Source: Carnobacterium_B sp040274945 | GTDB lineage: Bacteria; Bacillota; Bacilli; Lactobacillales; Carnobacteriaceae | Assembly: GCF_040274945.1 (NCBI RefSeq) | Contig: NZ_JBEMAR010000009.1 | Location: 1 to 64,000, forward strand | Length of the DNA stretch: 64,000 nucleotides | Direction: 5' to 3' | Shown: piece after piece, positions 25,013 to 33,095 of the stretch | How positions within the stretch are numbered: position 1 is the stretch's first letter | Layout: each line of letters begins with the position of its first letter | Notes under the pieces: generated by a model | What the model saw: only the letters and a program-made list of their open reading frames with translations | Told to the model about the DNA's origin: nothing | Databases searched by the model: none | Translations under genes and position numbers: made by a program

Positions 25013-25549
25013 TCATTGCTTATGTGATAACTGTTGATAGCGTTTATACCATATGTCAACATAATCTTGTGAAAAAGGACCTTTTTCTTCGTTGATCCAA
25101 TCCACTAAAATTTTCACGTTTTCTTTTAAAATATGGTCAATATCATCAGGATAATTCCACTTTATGCTATGATCTTCATACTCATCTACATCCAATAAGC
25201 GTTTTTCGCCATCTGGAAAGACTTTGATATCTAAATCATAATCAATATACTTCAGGCCTTCTTCATCTAATGCATAAGGCGAAGCGAGATTGCAATAGTA
25301 AGAAACACCATTATCTCTTATCATTGCAATGATATTGAACCAATAATGCTTATGAAAATAAACAATTGCTGGTTCTCGCGTTAGCCATCTTCGGCCATCC
25401 GATTCCGTTACAAGAGTATGATCATTCACTCCTATTAACGATTGATCACTTGTCTTAAGTACCATGGTATCTCTCCAAGTGCGATGCAAACTGCCATCAT
25501 GTTTATAGCTTTGGATTGTGATGTATTCTCCTTCTTTTGGAATATGCAT
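25013..25549 (-). CDS. DUF402 nucleoside tri-/diphosphate phosphatase-like protein (YgaC/Ntdp)
   Basis: A cytoplasmic DUF402 protein of 178 residues, the usual length. The N-terminal beta-rich half includes the KHDGSLHRTW segment (17-26). The metal/phosphate-binding pattern is visible in YYCNLASPYALDEEGLKYIDYDLDIKVFPDG (about 84-114), with the conserved acidic residues of the family (DYDLD, DVDEYEDH). The staphylococcal homolog hydrolyses nucleoside tri- and diphosphates. The homolog YgaC lies in the same perR/gsaB region of Bacillus. The ribosome binding site (GGGTTAGGG) is weak. Confidence 0.78.
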   Translation of the reverse strand: MHIPKEGEYITIQSYKHDGSLHRTWRDTMVLKTSDQSLIGVNDHTLVTESDGRRWLTREPAIVYFHKHYWFNIIAMIRDNGVSYYCNLASPYALDEEGLKYIDYDLDIKVFPDGEKRLLDVDEYEDHSIKWNYPDDIDHILKENVKILVDWINEEKGPFSQDYVDIWYKRYQQLSHKQ

Positions 25550-25737
25550 CCCTAACCCAACTTTCTTTTTCTCACATAAAAATCGTAAGAATTTAGTAAA
25601 TAATAAACCAGAGAGTGAATGAACACTCGACTCGTACTTATTATATCACAACTCTTTATCTTTATAGTATAAAACCAAATAAATAATGAAAAAAAAATGA
25701 GAATCAACCCTTAATGAAACTTTCAAAAACTAAAAAA

Positions 25738-25778
25738 AAAGACCCCTTTTTTCATTTGCTCCTGAAAAAAGGATCTTT
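25738..25778 (-). terminator. mutY terminator
   Basis: An imperfect 16-17-base inverted repeat (AAAGACCCCTTTTTTCA and TGAAAAAAGGATCTTT) followed on the minus strand by a run of T. It begins 18 bp after the mutY stop. Confidence 0.82.
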
Positions 25779-25795
25779 AGTCTATTCTTATCAAA

Positions 25796-27004
25796 TTAGC
25801 TTTTAAATTTTGTCAAATAACTCTGCCACATTTTAGTTTGAGGACCTGGAAATACATATTGGTCAAAGTCAGAAGGTTTTACCCAATAACAGTTTTTAGG
25901 AATATCGGCAGATTCATCTATTAGTATCTGACCATAATAAACAGCGACAAACCATTTCAAATGACTGAAAATATGCTGAACTTCAACAAAGGGTGCTTCC
26001 ATTAAAGTTGGCTTAATTTGGTAGTTCTTTTCCAATTCTGCTAGGACCTTTGTCATCACTTGTTCTGTTCGCTCTTCATCGTCGATCTGAGTCAATGTTC
26101 CATGTGCAATTCCTGTCTCTTGAATCACTAATTCTTCCTCAATCATTGGAAAGGTCCACATATTAGCCAATAAACCAGTTTCAGGCCGCTTTTCTAGTAA
26201 AAATGAACCACTTGAATTTTTAATGATTACTCCTATATAATAAACCGGCTTTGCTTTTTTCTTTTTACTTTTTACGGGATAATTCTCCCAAGTGCCGTTT
26301 TGATACGACTGATTAAATTCTTTAACAGGGCTTAATTCCGGATGATAGTTTTTAGGAGTACAGATACTTGAACCCAAATCCATAAATGCTTGATTAAAAT
26401 CTCCAGGTTTATATGGATCGATCAACTCTCGCATGATAGCCTCAAAAATTTTACGATTGCCAGGCTTAGCAATATCCGCTTCAATTTCAAATAACCGACT
26501 TAACACGCGCATCACATTTCCATCTACAGCTGGTTCAGGAAGCCCAAAAGCCATACTCGAAATCGCGCCAGTTGTATAAGGTCCTATCCCTTTTAGTTTG
26601 CCGATTTCTTTAGGATCAGTTGGCATTTCTCCATCATAATTGTTCATGATTTGTTGAGCTGCAGCTTGCATATTGCGGACTCGTGAGTAATACCCCAATC
26701 CTTCCCAAGCTTTTAACAATACATCTTCATGTGCCTGTGCTAATGCTTCTATGGTTGGGAAAGTGTTCATAAAGTTTAAATAATACGGAATAACGGTATC
26801 TACTCTTGTTTGTTGCAACATGATTTCAGAGACCCAAATACGATACGGGTCATTGTTTTTTCGCCAAGGTAAATCTCGTTTTTCTAAATCGTACCAACTT
26901 AAAAGAGTTTCTCTAAATCGATCGATTTTTTCTTGTGGCCACATAGGAATACCATAAATTTCATTTTTATTTGTTTCATCTAAACTTGATTCATTTAATG
27001 TCAT
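25796..27004 (-). CDS. mutY: A/G-specific adenine DNA glycosylase MutY, clusterless type
   Basis: A 402-residue repair enzyme that removes adenine mispaired with 8-oxoguanine. The N-terminal HhH-GPD domain has the catalytic Glu60 (SEIMLQQT) and Asp161 (PAVDGNVMRVLSR), with the helix-hairpin-helix LKGIGPYT (137-144). The C-terminal NUDIX-like domain starts near 250. The family ligand pattern C-X6-C-X2-C-X5-C begins at Cys215, but the next three positions are Pro222, Ser225 and Asn231, so no [4Fe-4S] cluster can bind. Clusterless MutYs are known from lactic acid bacteria. The ATG overlaps the recX stop (ATGA), so the pair is coupled. Confidence 0.95.
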   Translation of the reverse strand: MTLNESSLDETNKNEIYGIPMWPQEKIDRFRETLLSWYDLEKRDLPWRKNNDPYRIWVSEIMLQQTRVDTVIPYYLNFMNTFPTIEALAQAHEDVLLKAWEGLGYYSRVRNMQAAAQQIMNNYDGEMPTDPKEIGKLKGIGPYTTGAISSMAFGLPEPAVDGNVMRVLSRLFEIEADIAKPGNRKIFEAIMRELIDPYKPGDFNQAFMDLGSSICTPKNYHPELSPVKEFNQSYQNGTWENYPVKSKKKKAKPVYYIGVIIKNSSGSFLLEKRPETGLLANMWTFPMIEEELVIQETGIAHGTLTQIDDEERTEQVMTKVLAELEKNYQIKPTLMEAPFVEVQHIFSHLKWFVAVYYGQILIDESADIPKNCYWVKPSDFDQYVFPGPQTKMWQSYLTKFKS

Positions 27005-27855
27005 TCTTCCTCTTCTTCCATTTCTTTTTCGTTAATGTATTGCGTAATTAAATCCCCAGCAAATCCTTTTTGAAATAATCCGCTTTTAACTTTTTGAATC
27101 TTTTTAGCTCCTGTTAACTTCGTTTGCTTGCGCCAAATTTTATCACCTTGTGTTTTTAATGCCTCGTACTCATCGTCTACTTCTTTTTCTGTATTAATTT
27201 CTTCCAACACTTGGGTGATAACATCAGATTGAAATCCCTTTTGCATTAAATTTTGACGGATTTTATTGTTCGTTTCTCTTGATGAATGTTGCGAAGAACG
27301 GCGCATAACTTTTTCCGCTAAGGCAACACCATTTTCTACCATTTGATCAAAAGGATATTGCTCCATTGCTTCTTCAATCGTTTCATCTTTAACTCCACGT
27401 TTTTTCAATTCTCTTTTAATCACGTAAGGCCCCTTTCCGCTAACATTTGCAGCGGTTCTTGTGTAACTTTCAGCATACATTAAATCGTTTAAGTAGCCTT
27501 GTTCTTTTAATTGTTCGATCACCTGGTCAGCAGTTTCGCTAGTAAATTCATGAGCAACCAGATCATCTTTCACTTCCTTTATTGAACGCAAAGAATAGTT
27601 TAAATAAACGAGTGCTCTCGTATAAGCTTTGCGATACCCATCTTCTATCTCTAATTCTTGACGGAATGTTTTTGAGATCTCCATTCCTTTATGCAAAATA
27701 TGCTTAATTAAAATAGATTCATCAACAGGAAAAGCATATTCTCCATCTAAATAAATATTGTAGCGCCCTTTTCTTTTTTGCGCTTCAATTTTTGTAATTT
27801 TGGGTAATGTAGATGTTGAAGAGTCATCATTTCCATTATTGGGTTTATAGATCAT
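27001..27855 (-). CDS. recX: Regulatory protein RecX
   Basis: A 284-residue inhibitor/modulator of RecA filaments. It consists of repeated three-helix units: YRKAYTRALVYLNYSLRSIKEVKDDL (about 72-97), ADQVIEQLKEQGYLNDLMYAESYTR (109-133), GPYVIKRELKKRGVKDETIEEAM and further C-terminal copies. This three-helix repeat pattern is diagnostic. The N-terminal basic region (about 15-60) is typical of the long Gram-positive RecX. A strong AGGAGGGTGA precedes the ATG. It is co-transcribed with mutY. Confidence 0.92.
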   Translation of the reverse strand: MIYKPNNGNDDSSTSTLPKITKIEAQKRKGRYNIYLDGEYAFPVDESILIKHILHKGMEISKTFRQELEIEDGYRKAYTRALVYLNYSLRSIKEVKDDLVAHEFTSETADQVIEQLKEQGYLNDLMYAESYTRTAANVSGKGPYVIKRELKKRGVKDETIEEAMEQYPFDQMVENGVALAEKVMRRSSQHSSRETNNKIRQNLMQKGFQSDVITQVLEEINTEKEVDDEYEALKTQGDKIWRKQTKLTGAKKIQKVKSGLFQKGFAGDLITQYINEKEMEEEEE

Positions 27856-27944
27856 AGCCTCACCCTCCTACTTCAGTTTCACTATTATAACATAAACCAA
27901 CTACAAACACATGTTCGAAAATTGTCATTCAACGATTTCAATAA

Positions 27945-27980
27945 AAAAAGTGATTCAGACCTAGGTCTGAATCACTTTTA
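27945..27980 (-). terminator. Terminator after the first YflT-like gene
   Basis: A perfect 16-bp inverted repeat (AAAAGTGATTCAGACC and GGTCTGAATCACTTTT) around a two-base loop, followed on the minus strand by TTTTATT. A strong intrinsic terminator. Confidence 0.92.
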
Positions 27981-27990
27981 ATTCTAGTAT

Positions 27991-28908
27991 TTAGTCTCTG
28001 AACTCTTCTCTTGGATCGCTAAACGGTTGATTTGATAAAGTACTGCCATCAAAAATTGGCAAATCTACTTCCTCTTCGTTTGGCGAACTAGGTCCGACAT
28101 GATCTTCATACTTTAATTTATCTTCTGTAGGTTTTCCTTGCAACGGATTGTCATTAGGATCAAAGTTTTTATGTGACCACGGTTGTCTTTTTGGAGATAC
28201 AACATCTCTTGTATCATCTCTTCGATCTTGATCTTTACTAAATGCACCATTTGTTGATTCGTTATCTTGATTATCTTGCAATCTAGGTTTATTCTCTTGT
28301 CTAATCGATTCTACCATAATTTCATCTTCCTCAATCGTTTCAGGAACTGTCGTATCCGTTAAATCAGATTTCACTGTGAGGCTTTCATCAAGTTCATCTT
28401 GTTCGATAAACTGATTTGTTAATGGAACTTCTGCATTATTTAAATAGTCATTTCCATCATTTGCATAACTCACTTCATCAGTCGGTTGTGAAGCATTCCT
28501 GACTTCTCGTACACCTTGACCAGCTTGGCCAACAGTTCCAGAAGTTTCTTTAGTTAGATTGGTTTTTGAAGTTGAGGCTTTATCTTTATCAGCAAGTACA
28601 ATGTATTCACCTTTTTCCAAAGACTCATTGTATTGCTCTGCACTAGCTTCGTCTACACCAAAATTTTCTAATACCAAATCTTCATCTGTATCAGCGAATA
28701 AATGTTTAAATTTATCCCAGAAAGATTCTTTTTCTTCGGCTGAAACTTTATCGATTTCTACACCTGTTTGACTTTGAATCGTTGCAGGATCTTGATTAGT
28801 CGTCACAATTTTTATACTGTCTGTTGAATGGCCTTCTGCGATTAATTGTTCTACACAAGCCGTTGTTTCTTGTACATTTGAAAATGAACCGATAACTACT
28901 TTATTCAT
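27991..28908 (-). CDS. YflT-type general stress protein with acidic C-terminal tail, copy A
   Basis: A 305-residue cytoplasmic protein. The N-terminal domain (about 1-110: VVIGSFSNVQETTACVEQLIAEG, then WDKFKHLF and YNESLEKGEYIVLAD) matches the heat-induced stress protein YflT / general stress protein 17M family. The remaining 195 residues are low-complexity, acidic and polar (rich in D, E, N, Q and S), without a recognisable fold. It is a paralog of copy B at 30190-31110 in the N-terminal domain only. The two copies flank a stress-type SDR gene. In Bacillus such genes belong to the general stress response; the molecular role is unknown. GAGGAG lies before the ATG. Confidence 0.72.
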   Translation of the reverse strand: MNKVVIGSFSNVQETTACVEQLIAEGHSTDSIKIVTTNQDPATIQSQTGVEIDKVSAEEKESFWDKFKHLFADTDEDLVLENFGVDEASAEQYNESLEKGEYIVLADKDKASTSKTNLTKETSGTVGQAGQGVREVRNASQPTDEVSYANDGNDYLNNAEVPLTNQFIEQDELDESLTVKSDLTDTTVPETIEEDEIMVESIRQENKPRLQDNQDNESTNGAFSKDQDRRDDTRDVVSPKRQPWSHKNFDPNDNPLQGKPTEDKLKYEDHVGPSSPNEEEVDLPIFDGSTLSNQPFSDPREEFRD

Positions 28909-29093
28909 CCTTTACACGCTCCTCTTCTTTTTATCCTCTTTGTGGTTTAGCTAATTAATCAAGAGGATTAAAATCAAACATTTTATTTCTATAATTAACT
29001 GTACCAAATGAAAAATAAGTTTTCAAAATAGACGACTTGTAATCAGACTAAAAGTGTATTTAGTTGCAATTTTAAAAAAATTAAGAAACTATT

Positions 29094-29963
29094 TTAGCCG
29101 TTTATGATTACTCCACCATTAACATGCAACACTTGACCAGAAACATAACTAGAGTCAGTACTGGCTAAATAGACATATGTTGGCGCCAATTCAAAAGCTT
29201 GACCAGCTCTTTCTATTGCTCCACCTTTACCCCAGTCCTCTAATTGTTCTTCTGTAAAAGTAGCTGGTATAAGTGGAGTCCATATTGGACCAGGAGCCAC
29301 ACCATTTACGCGAATTTTTTTATCGATCACTTCACTATTTTGAGAAAGAGATCTGGTGAAAGCAGTTATGGCACCTTTAGTAGCTGAGTAATCTAATAGG
29401 TGCTCACTTCCACGATAAGCTGTAATAGATGTTGTATTGATGATTGATGCACCTTCTGACAAATGTGGCATCGCAGCTTTCACAAAGTAGAACTGACTAA
29501 AGATATTGGTTCTAAATGTTCGATCCAATTGTTCTGCGGTTATATCACCAATTTTCTCTTGAACATGTTGCTCACCGGCATTATTGACCAAGATATCTAG
29601 GTGACCCCATTCCTCAATTACTTTCGACACTACTTCTGTAGCATAAGACTCTTGTCCTACATCACCTTTAAATACTAAAGCTTTTTGACCAATTTTTTCA
29701 ATTCGATTTTTTGTGTAATTTGCATCATCTTCTGATTCTAGATAACCAATAGCAACATCTGCACCTTCTTTTGCAAAAGCAATCGCTACAGCTTGCCCGA
29801 TCCCACTATCTCCACCAGTAATGATGGCTGTCTTACCTTTAAGTTTACCCGCTGCTTTGTAATTTGGGTCTTCTGTTTGTGGTTCAGGATTAAGATTCTT
29901 ACTGTCATCATTAATCAAATAATTTTTCTTTGGTTTTTGAGTTTCTTTATCAGAATTTGTCAT
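29094..29963 (-). CDS. SDR-family oxidoreductase (general stress protein 39-like)
   Basis: A 289-residue short-chain dehydrogenase. Residues 1-42 are a polar extension (TNSDKETQKPKK...) typical of the YdaD/YhxC/YhdF group. The cofactor-binding TGGDSGIGQAVAIAFAKEG starts near residue 49, NNAGEQ near 127, the catalytic Ser in TTSITAYRG and the Tyr-Lys pair in YSATKGA around 193-199. The C-terminus VSGQVLHVNGG is canonical. Substrate unknown; family members are often annotated as glucose/ribitol dehydrogenase-like stress proteins. AGGAGG precedes the ATG. It lies between two YflT-like genes. Confidence 0.88.
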   Translation of the reverse strand: MTNSDKETQKPKKNYLINDDSKNLNPEPQTEDPNYKAAGKLKGKTAIITGGDSGIGQAVAIAFAKEGADVAIGYLESEDDANYTKNRIEKIGQKALVFKGDVGQESYATEVVSKVIEEWGHLDILVNNAGEQHVQEKIGDITAEQLDRTFRTNIFSQFYFVKAAMPHLSEGASIINTTSITAYRGSEHLLDYSATKGAITAFTRSLSQNSEVIDKKIRVNGVAPGPIWTPLIPATFTEEQLEDWGKGGAIERAGQAFELAPTYVYLASTDSSYVSGQVLHVNGGVIING

Positions 29964-30157
29964 TTCTCATTCCTCCTAAATTTTCTCTACAAATTAAGCA
30001 TAACAACTTAAAAAAACGAATACAAATAAGAAGACTTCTTTGCATTAAATTTCTTATGGAATGGGCAATTTTGTTTGTAAAAGTCCATAAAACCATTAGA
30101 AATCTGTGTCTTTCAGGAACACTATTTAAAGTACCTATACTAATTCTCTGTCAATAA

Positions 30158-30191
30158 AAAAAAGATTGAGACCTAAGTCTCAATCTTTTTT
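30158..30191 (-). terminator. Terminator overlapping the stop of the second YflT-like gene
   Basis: A perfect 15-bp inverted repeat (AAAAAAGATTGAGAC and GTCTCAATCTTTTTT) with a four-base loop. One arm overlaps the last bases of the copy B stop codon, so the hairpin forms directly at the end of translation. Confidence 0.9.
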
Positions 30192-31110
30192 ACTTATCTT
30201 CGTCATCTTTTTTGATCGTTTTTCCGCCAGCTTCTTCGTAATTATCACTATAATACGCATCGCTTTCGGGTTGTTTTGTATTCAATTCAGGTTTTGATTC
30301 TTCTGATTTTTCAATTCCTTGGCTGCTAGAAGAATCTCCTCCATCTACAACTCCTTGGCTGATATTATCAGGGTATACATGTCCTTCATTCTCAGCTACT
30401 ACTGTAGATTCGTCACCGGTTAATTCTGGCTCTTTTTCAAGAGAAGAACCTTTAACTTCTTCATTTACTGATGACACTGTACTACCATCTTGTTCTTGGT
30501 TTGACGTAATCGGACTGATAGACTCCTCTGATGTTGAATTGATAGTTTGTTTGTCTGGAGATGTATCAGGGTTTCCTTCGATATCTTCTCTAGACGATTG
30601 TGCTTTAGTTGGATCATATTGTTCTTCTTCACCAGGCATAGCATCCATTTTTTCTTTAGTAGGAGCCTTTGCAGGATTTTTTGCTGCAATAACGTCACGT
30701 TCACTTTCATTATTTTCATTTAGCACTTCTTCATTTACTTGGGATAACTGTTGTATTTTTGATGGACCAGCACTATTAACAAGAATAACAATCTCTCCAC
30801 TTTCTAAAGCTTCTGTATAATGCTCACCAATGTCTCCCTCTACACCATATTCTTCTAGAGGATTGGAAATTTCATCCGAATTGTATCGACCAAAACTAAA
30901 AGACTCCTTTAATTTTTCCCAGAGAGACAATCCTTCAGTAGGATTGACCGCATCAACCTCTACAAGGGTTAAATCCTCTAATTCTTTTTCATGTTTTTCA
31001 TTGGTCACAATAATAATTTCCTCTGATGCATATCCCTCATTAATGAGTCTTTCTACTGCACTTACCGTTTCTTCTTTTGATGTATATGTTCCTTCAACTC
31101 TTCTATCCAT
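30190..31110 (-). CDS. YflT-type general stress protein with acidic C-terminal tail, copy B
   Basis: A 306-residue protein with the same design as copy A. The YflT-like N-terminal domain (about 1-115: VEGTYTSKEETVSAVERLINEGYASEEIIIVTN, LWEKLKESFSF, YTEALESGEIVILVN) is followed by a very acidic, Ser/Glu/Asn-rich tail of about 190 residues with no clear fold. The tail shares composition but little sequence with that of copy A. A GGAGTGTG lies before the ATG. Function unknown; a stress role is inferred from family and neighbours. Confidence 0.7.
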   Translation of the reverse strand: MDRRVEGTYTSKEETVSAVERLINEGYASEEIIIVTNEKHEKELEDLTLVEVDAVNPTEGLSLWEKLKESFSFGRYNSDEISNPLEEYGVEGDIGEHYTEALESGEIVILVNSAGPSKIQQLSQVNEEVLNENNESERDVIAAKNPAKAPTKEKMDAMPGEEEQYDPTKAQSSREDIEGNPDTSPDKQTINSTSEESISPITSNQEQDGSTVSSVNEEVKGSSLEKEPELTGDESTVVAENEGHVYPDNISQGVVDGGDSSSSQGIEKSEESKPELNTKQPESDAYYSDNYEEAGGKTIKKDDEDK

Positions 31111-31217
31111 TTGAACTCACACTCCATTTCATATAGTAACGCTGAACAGTTTAACCTTTTGCTACGTGATAACTATTTTTGTATGTTTAGTCATCCTTAA
31201 TTTATATTCATGATAGC

Positions 31218-31270
31218 AAAAATTCATACCACTAGCAAAGAAGAAGCCTTTACTAAGAGGTATGAATTAA
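31218..31270 (-). terminator. Terminator after the AbiEi-like gene
   Basis: A 10-bp perfect inverted repeat (AATTCATACC at 31221-31230, GGTATGAATT at 31259-31268) with a 28-base loop, followed on the minus strand by TTTTT. It begins 17 bp after the stop of the minus-strand gene. Confidence 0.65.
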
Positions 31271-31286
31271 ATTTAAACTGCATCCT

Positions 31287-32018
31287 TTAATCATTCTCAT
31301 ACAATTCTTTTTGCTTTGTAGTATCTAATGTAATAATGATTTCATCTTTTTGTTCTTCCATGTAAACTTTATTACTGATAAATTCGGCAACTTTAAGAAC
31401 GACTTTCTGACTATAAAAATCCACAGCCAATGCTACAAGGTTTGCTTCCTTTAGATGGTGATCATTCATAAAATGTGTCAATGCAAAGCTATATTGGAGG
31501 TTATTTCCATTTATTAAATCATTTTTTATTAAATCCAACATTTGTAGATACCGATAATTTTCACGAGACACAGTTGTAGGAGGGTTAACCAATTTAAACT
31601 CCATGTCCGTTGTTTCAATATTGCCATTTCTTTTTGCATTTGTTGCAATCAGTATTTCGCTCGAGGGATTTTCAATAAGGGTTAATTTATGTAAAAAAGC
31701 TTCTCCAGTAAGGTATCCAAATATGTTCCCGCTTTTATCAGCTATATAAGTTCGTTTGATTAGTTCAATACTATCAATTCCAGTTTCTTCTGTTTGATCT
31801 AAGTCATCTCGGTAATAGACTCCAGTTCCAAAACGTTTTAAACAATTCCCATCTTTTACCATTCTCATTAGAATAACATTCACATTTTTTCTTATTTGAT
31901 GACACTTCTTTGTATCATCAACAAATTGTTCTATGTAGTGCATAATATCTGAAATGAAAATTGGACTACCAATAGTCTGATTCATGACATATACTTGGAC
32001 AAGTTTTGTTAAATTCAT
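31287..32018 (-). CDS. DUF6088 / AbiEi antitoxin-like protein, orphan
   Basis: A 243-residue cytoplasmic protein. The N-terminal third (about 10-85) looks like a winged-helix region ending in CLKRFGTGVYYRDD. The middle GNIFGYLTGEAFLHKLTL and IATNAKRNG segments resemble the AbiEi / DUF6088 antitoxin-like family. The C-terminal half (about 155-243) is unassigned. No AbiEii-type nucleotidyltransferase toxin is adjacent: the upstream neighbour is on the other strand and unrelated. It may be an orphan regulator or a relic of a defence locus. A strong AAAGGAGG precedes the ATG. The family call is from pattern memory and moderately certain. Confidence 0.45.
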   Translation of the reverse strand: MNLTKLVQVYVMNQTIGSPIFISDIMHYIEQFVDDTKKCHQIRKNVNVILMRMVKDGNCLKRFGTGVYYRDDLDQTEETGIDSIELIKRTYIADKSGNIFGYLTGEAFLHKLTLIENPSSEILIATNAKRNGNIETTDMEFKLVNPPTTVSRENYRYLQMLDLIKNDLINGNNLQYSFALTHFMNDHHLKEANLVALAVDFYSQKVVLKVAEFISNKVYMEEQKDEIIITLDTTKQKELYEND

Positions 32019-32500
32019 ATTAACCTCCTTTTTCGACTGGCTTAGACATGTTCAGCAATTTAGTATAATTAAAGAACGCTCTTTATTTTTAAGTTTACAA
32101 AATTAAAAACTATTTCGCAAGTAAAAGAATAGTCTTTTGATAATTCACTTATTATCCACTAAAACAAAAGATTTGTAAACGTTTAAATTACTTCTTTTTA
32201 AATTAGAAAATTGACTGTTTAAAAGCACCTTCTCTACCAAAATTCAGTTCATTATTTTGATTTTAAAGTAGGAATTTAACAGATTATAAAAAAGATTGGT
32301 ATATCCGGATAAGAACGACATAAACCTTTAAAAGGAATCATATGAAGCAGCAGTAGGTATTTACTCCTGTGCCCTTTCTATGAACAAAAAAGATAGTTTT
32401 TCCCTTACTAAGTAACACACTATTCTTTCTAAACGTTATTACAGATGTAAGATGTCATGACAAAAACTTACACAGCAACTTATATTATAAGGAGGAATAA
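32019..32500. other. 482-bp AT-rich divergent intergenic region, no gene seen
   Basis: The region separates the divergent AbiEi-like and DUF1659 genes. I found no open frame with a ribosome binding site, no tRNA and no strong terminator. A TATACT on the minus strand about 60 bp upstream of the AbiEi-like gene could be a -10 box, but no -35 goes with it. ATGACA-18-TATATT before the DUF1659 gene is too close to its ribosome binding site to be convincing. Confidence 0.6.
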
Positions 32501-32707
32501 ATGATGCAAAAAGAATGGACAAAAGGAGCAATTGAAGTACATTTTGAAGACGCTGCAAATGAAAAAACGGTAAAACGCAGCTATTCTAACACGATCAACT
32601 CTGTTACAGATGAACAAGTAGAAGGTTTTTCTGCAGCTTTAGAATCTTTAACAAGTTTACCTTATGTACAATCAGTTATGGTTGAAGAATACACTTATAC
32701 CCGCTAA
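32501..32707 (+). CDS. DUF1659 family small protein
   Basis: A 68-residue protein matching DUF1659, small proteins of unknown function in Bacillales and Lactobacillales. Visible features are the strand KGAIEVHFEDAANEKTVKRSYSNTI and the helix TDEQVEGFSAALESLTSLP. There is no signal peptide or membrane segment. AAGGAGG lies before two adjacent ATG codons; either could start. It is followed 48 bp downstream by a DUF2922 gene, and these two families are often found as a pair. Confidence 0.75.
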   Translation: MMQKEWTKGAIEVHFEDAANEKTVKRSYSNTINSVTDEQVEGFSAALESLTSLPYVQSVMVEEYTYTR

Positions 32708-32761
32708 GCAATGAAAAGAATAGTCACTTAAATCAGTTTATTTACTAAGGAGGAAATGAAA

Positions 32762-32986
32762 ATGGCAAAATCATTGGAATTAAGATTCGTTACTAGTTTA
32801 GGAAAGTCAAAAACACTGAGTGTAAAAGATCCAATTCTTACTTTAACGACAGAAGAAGCTCAGCAAGCGATGAACTCAATCATCTCATTAAATATATTTC
32901 AAATTGAAGGTGCAAATCCCTACGCTGCTGTAGCAGGAGCCCGCTACGTCGAACGTGTAGTAAATGATATCTTTGAAGTAGAATAA
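32762..32986 (+). CDS. DUF2922 family small protein
   Basis: A 74-residue protein of the DUF2922 family. It begins KSLELRFVTSLGKSKTLSVKDP, continues with the helix TTEEAQQAMNSIISLNIF and ends ARYVERVVNDIFEVE, the typical layout. The ATG at 32762 is preferred: GGAGG is eight bases upstream, whereas the ATG six bases earlier is too close. It is coupled in position to the DUF1659 gene before it and the amidase gene after it. Function unknown; the strand order (beta-helix-beta) is shared with DUF1659. Confidence 0.75.
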   Translation: MAKSLELRFVTSLGKSKTLSVKDPILTLTTEEAQQAMNSIISLNIFQIEGANPYAAVAGARYVERVVNDIFEVE

Positions 32987-33031
32987 TAACGAACAATCAT
33001 TAGGGTGAAGCATTATCAAGTCTGATTTAAC

Positions 33032-33081
33032 TAATCATTAAAAATGGGGTGGGACAACAGTCTCGCCCTATTTAATGATTA
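33032..33081 (+). other. Intercistronic hairpin (TGGGAC...GTCTCGCCC type)
   Basis: A long imperfect inverted repeat. TAATCATTAAA is matched by TTTAATGATTA, and inside it GGGTGGGAC pairs with GTCTCGCCC around the loop AACA. It lies between the DUF2922 stop and the amidase ribosome binding site. Without a long T run after it, it could attenuate or protect the message. A GGGNNGGGAC/GTCTC-type stem is, from memory, common between genes of lactic acid bacteria. Confidence 0.7.
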
Positions 33082-33095
33082 CAGGAGGGATAGAA

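Noticed and set aside
32457..32486. Promoter ATGACA-18-TATATT before the DUF1659 gene
   Set aside because: The transcript would start inside the ribosome binding site, leaving no usable leader.
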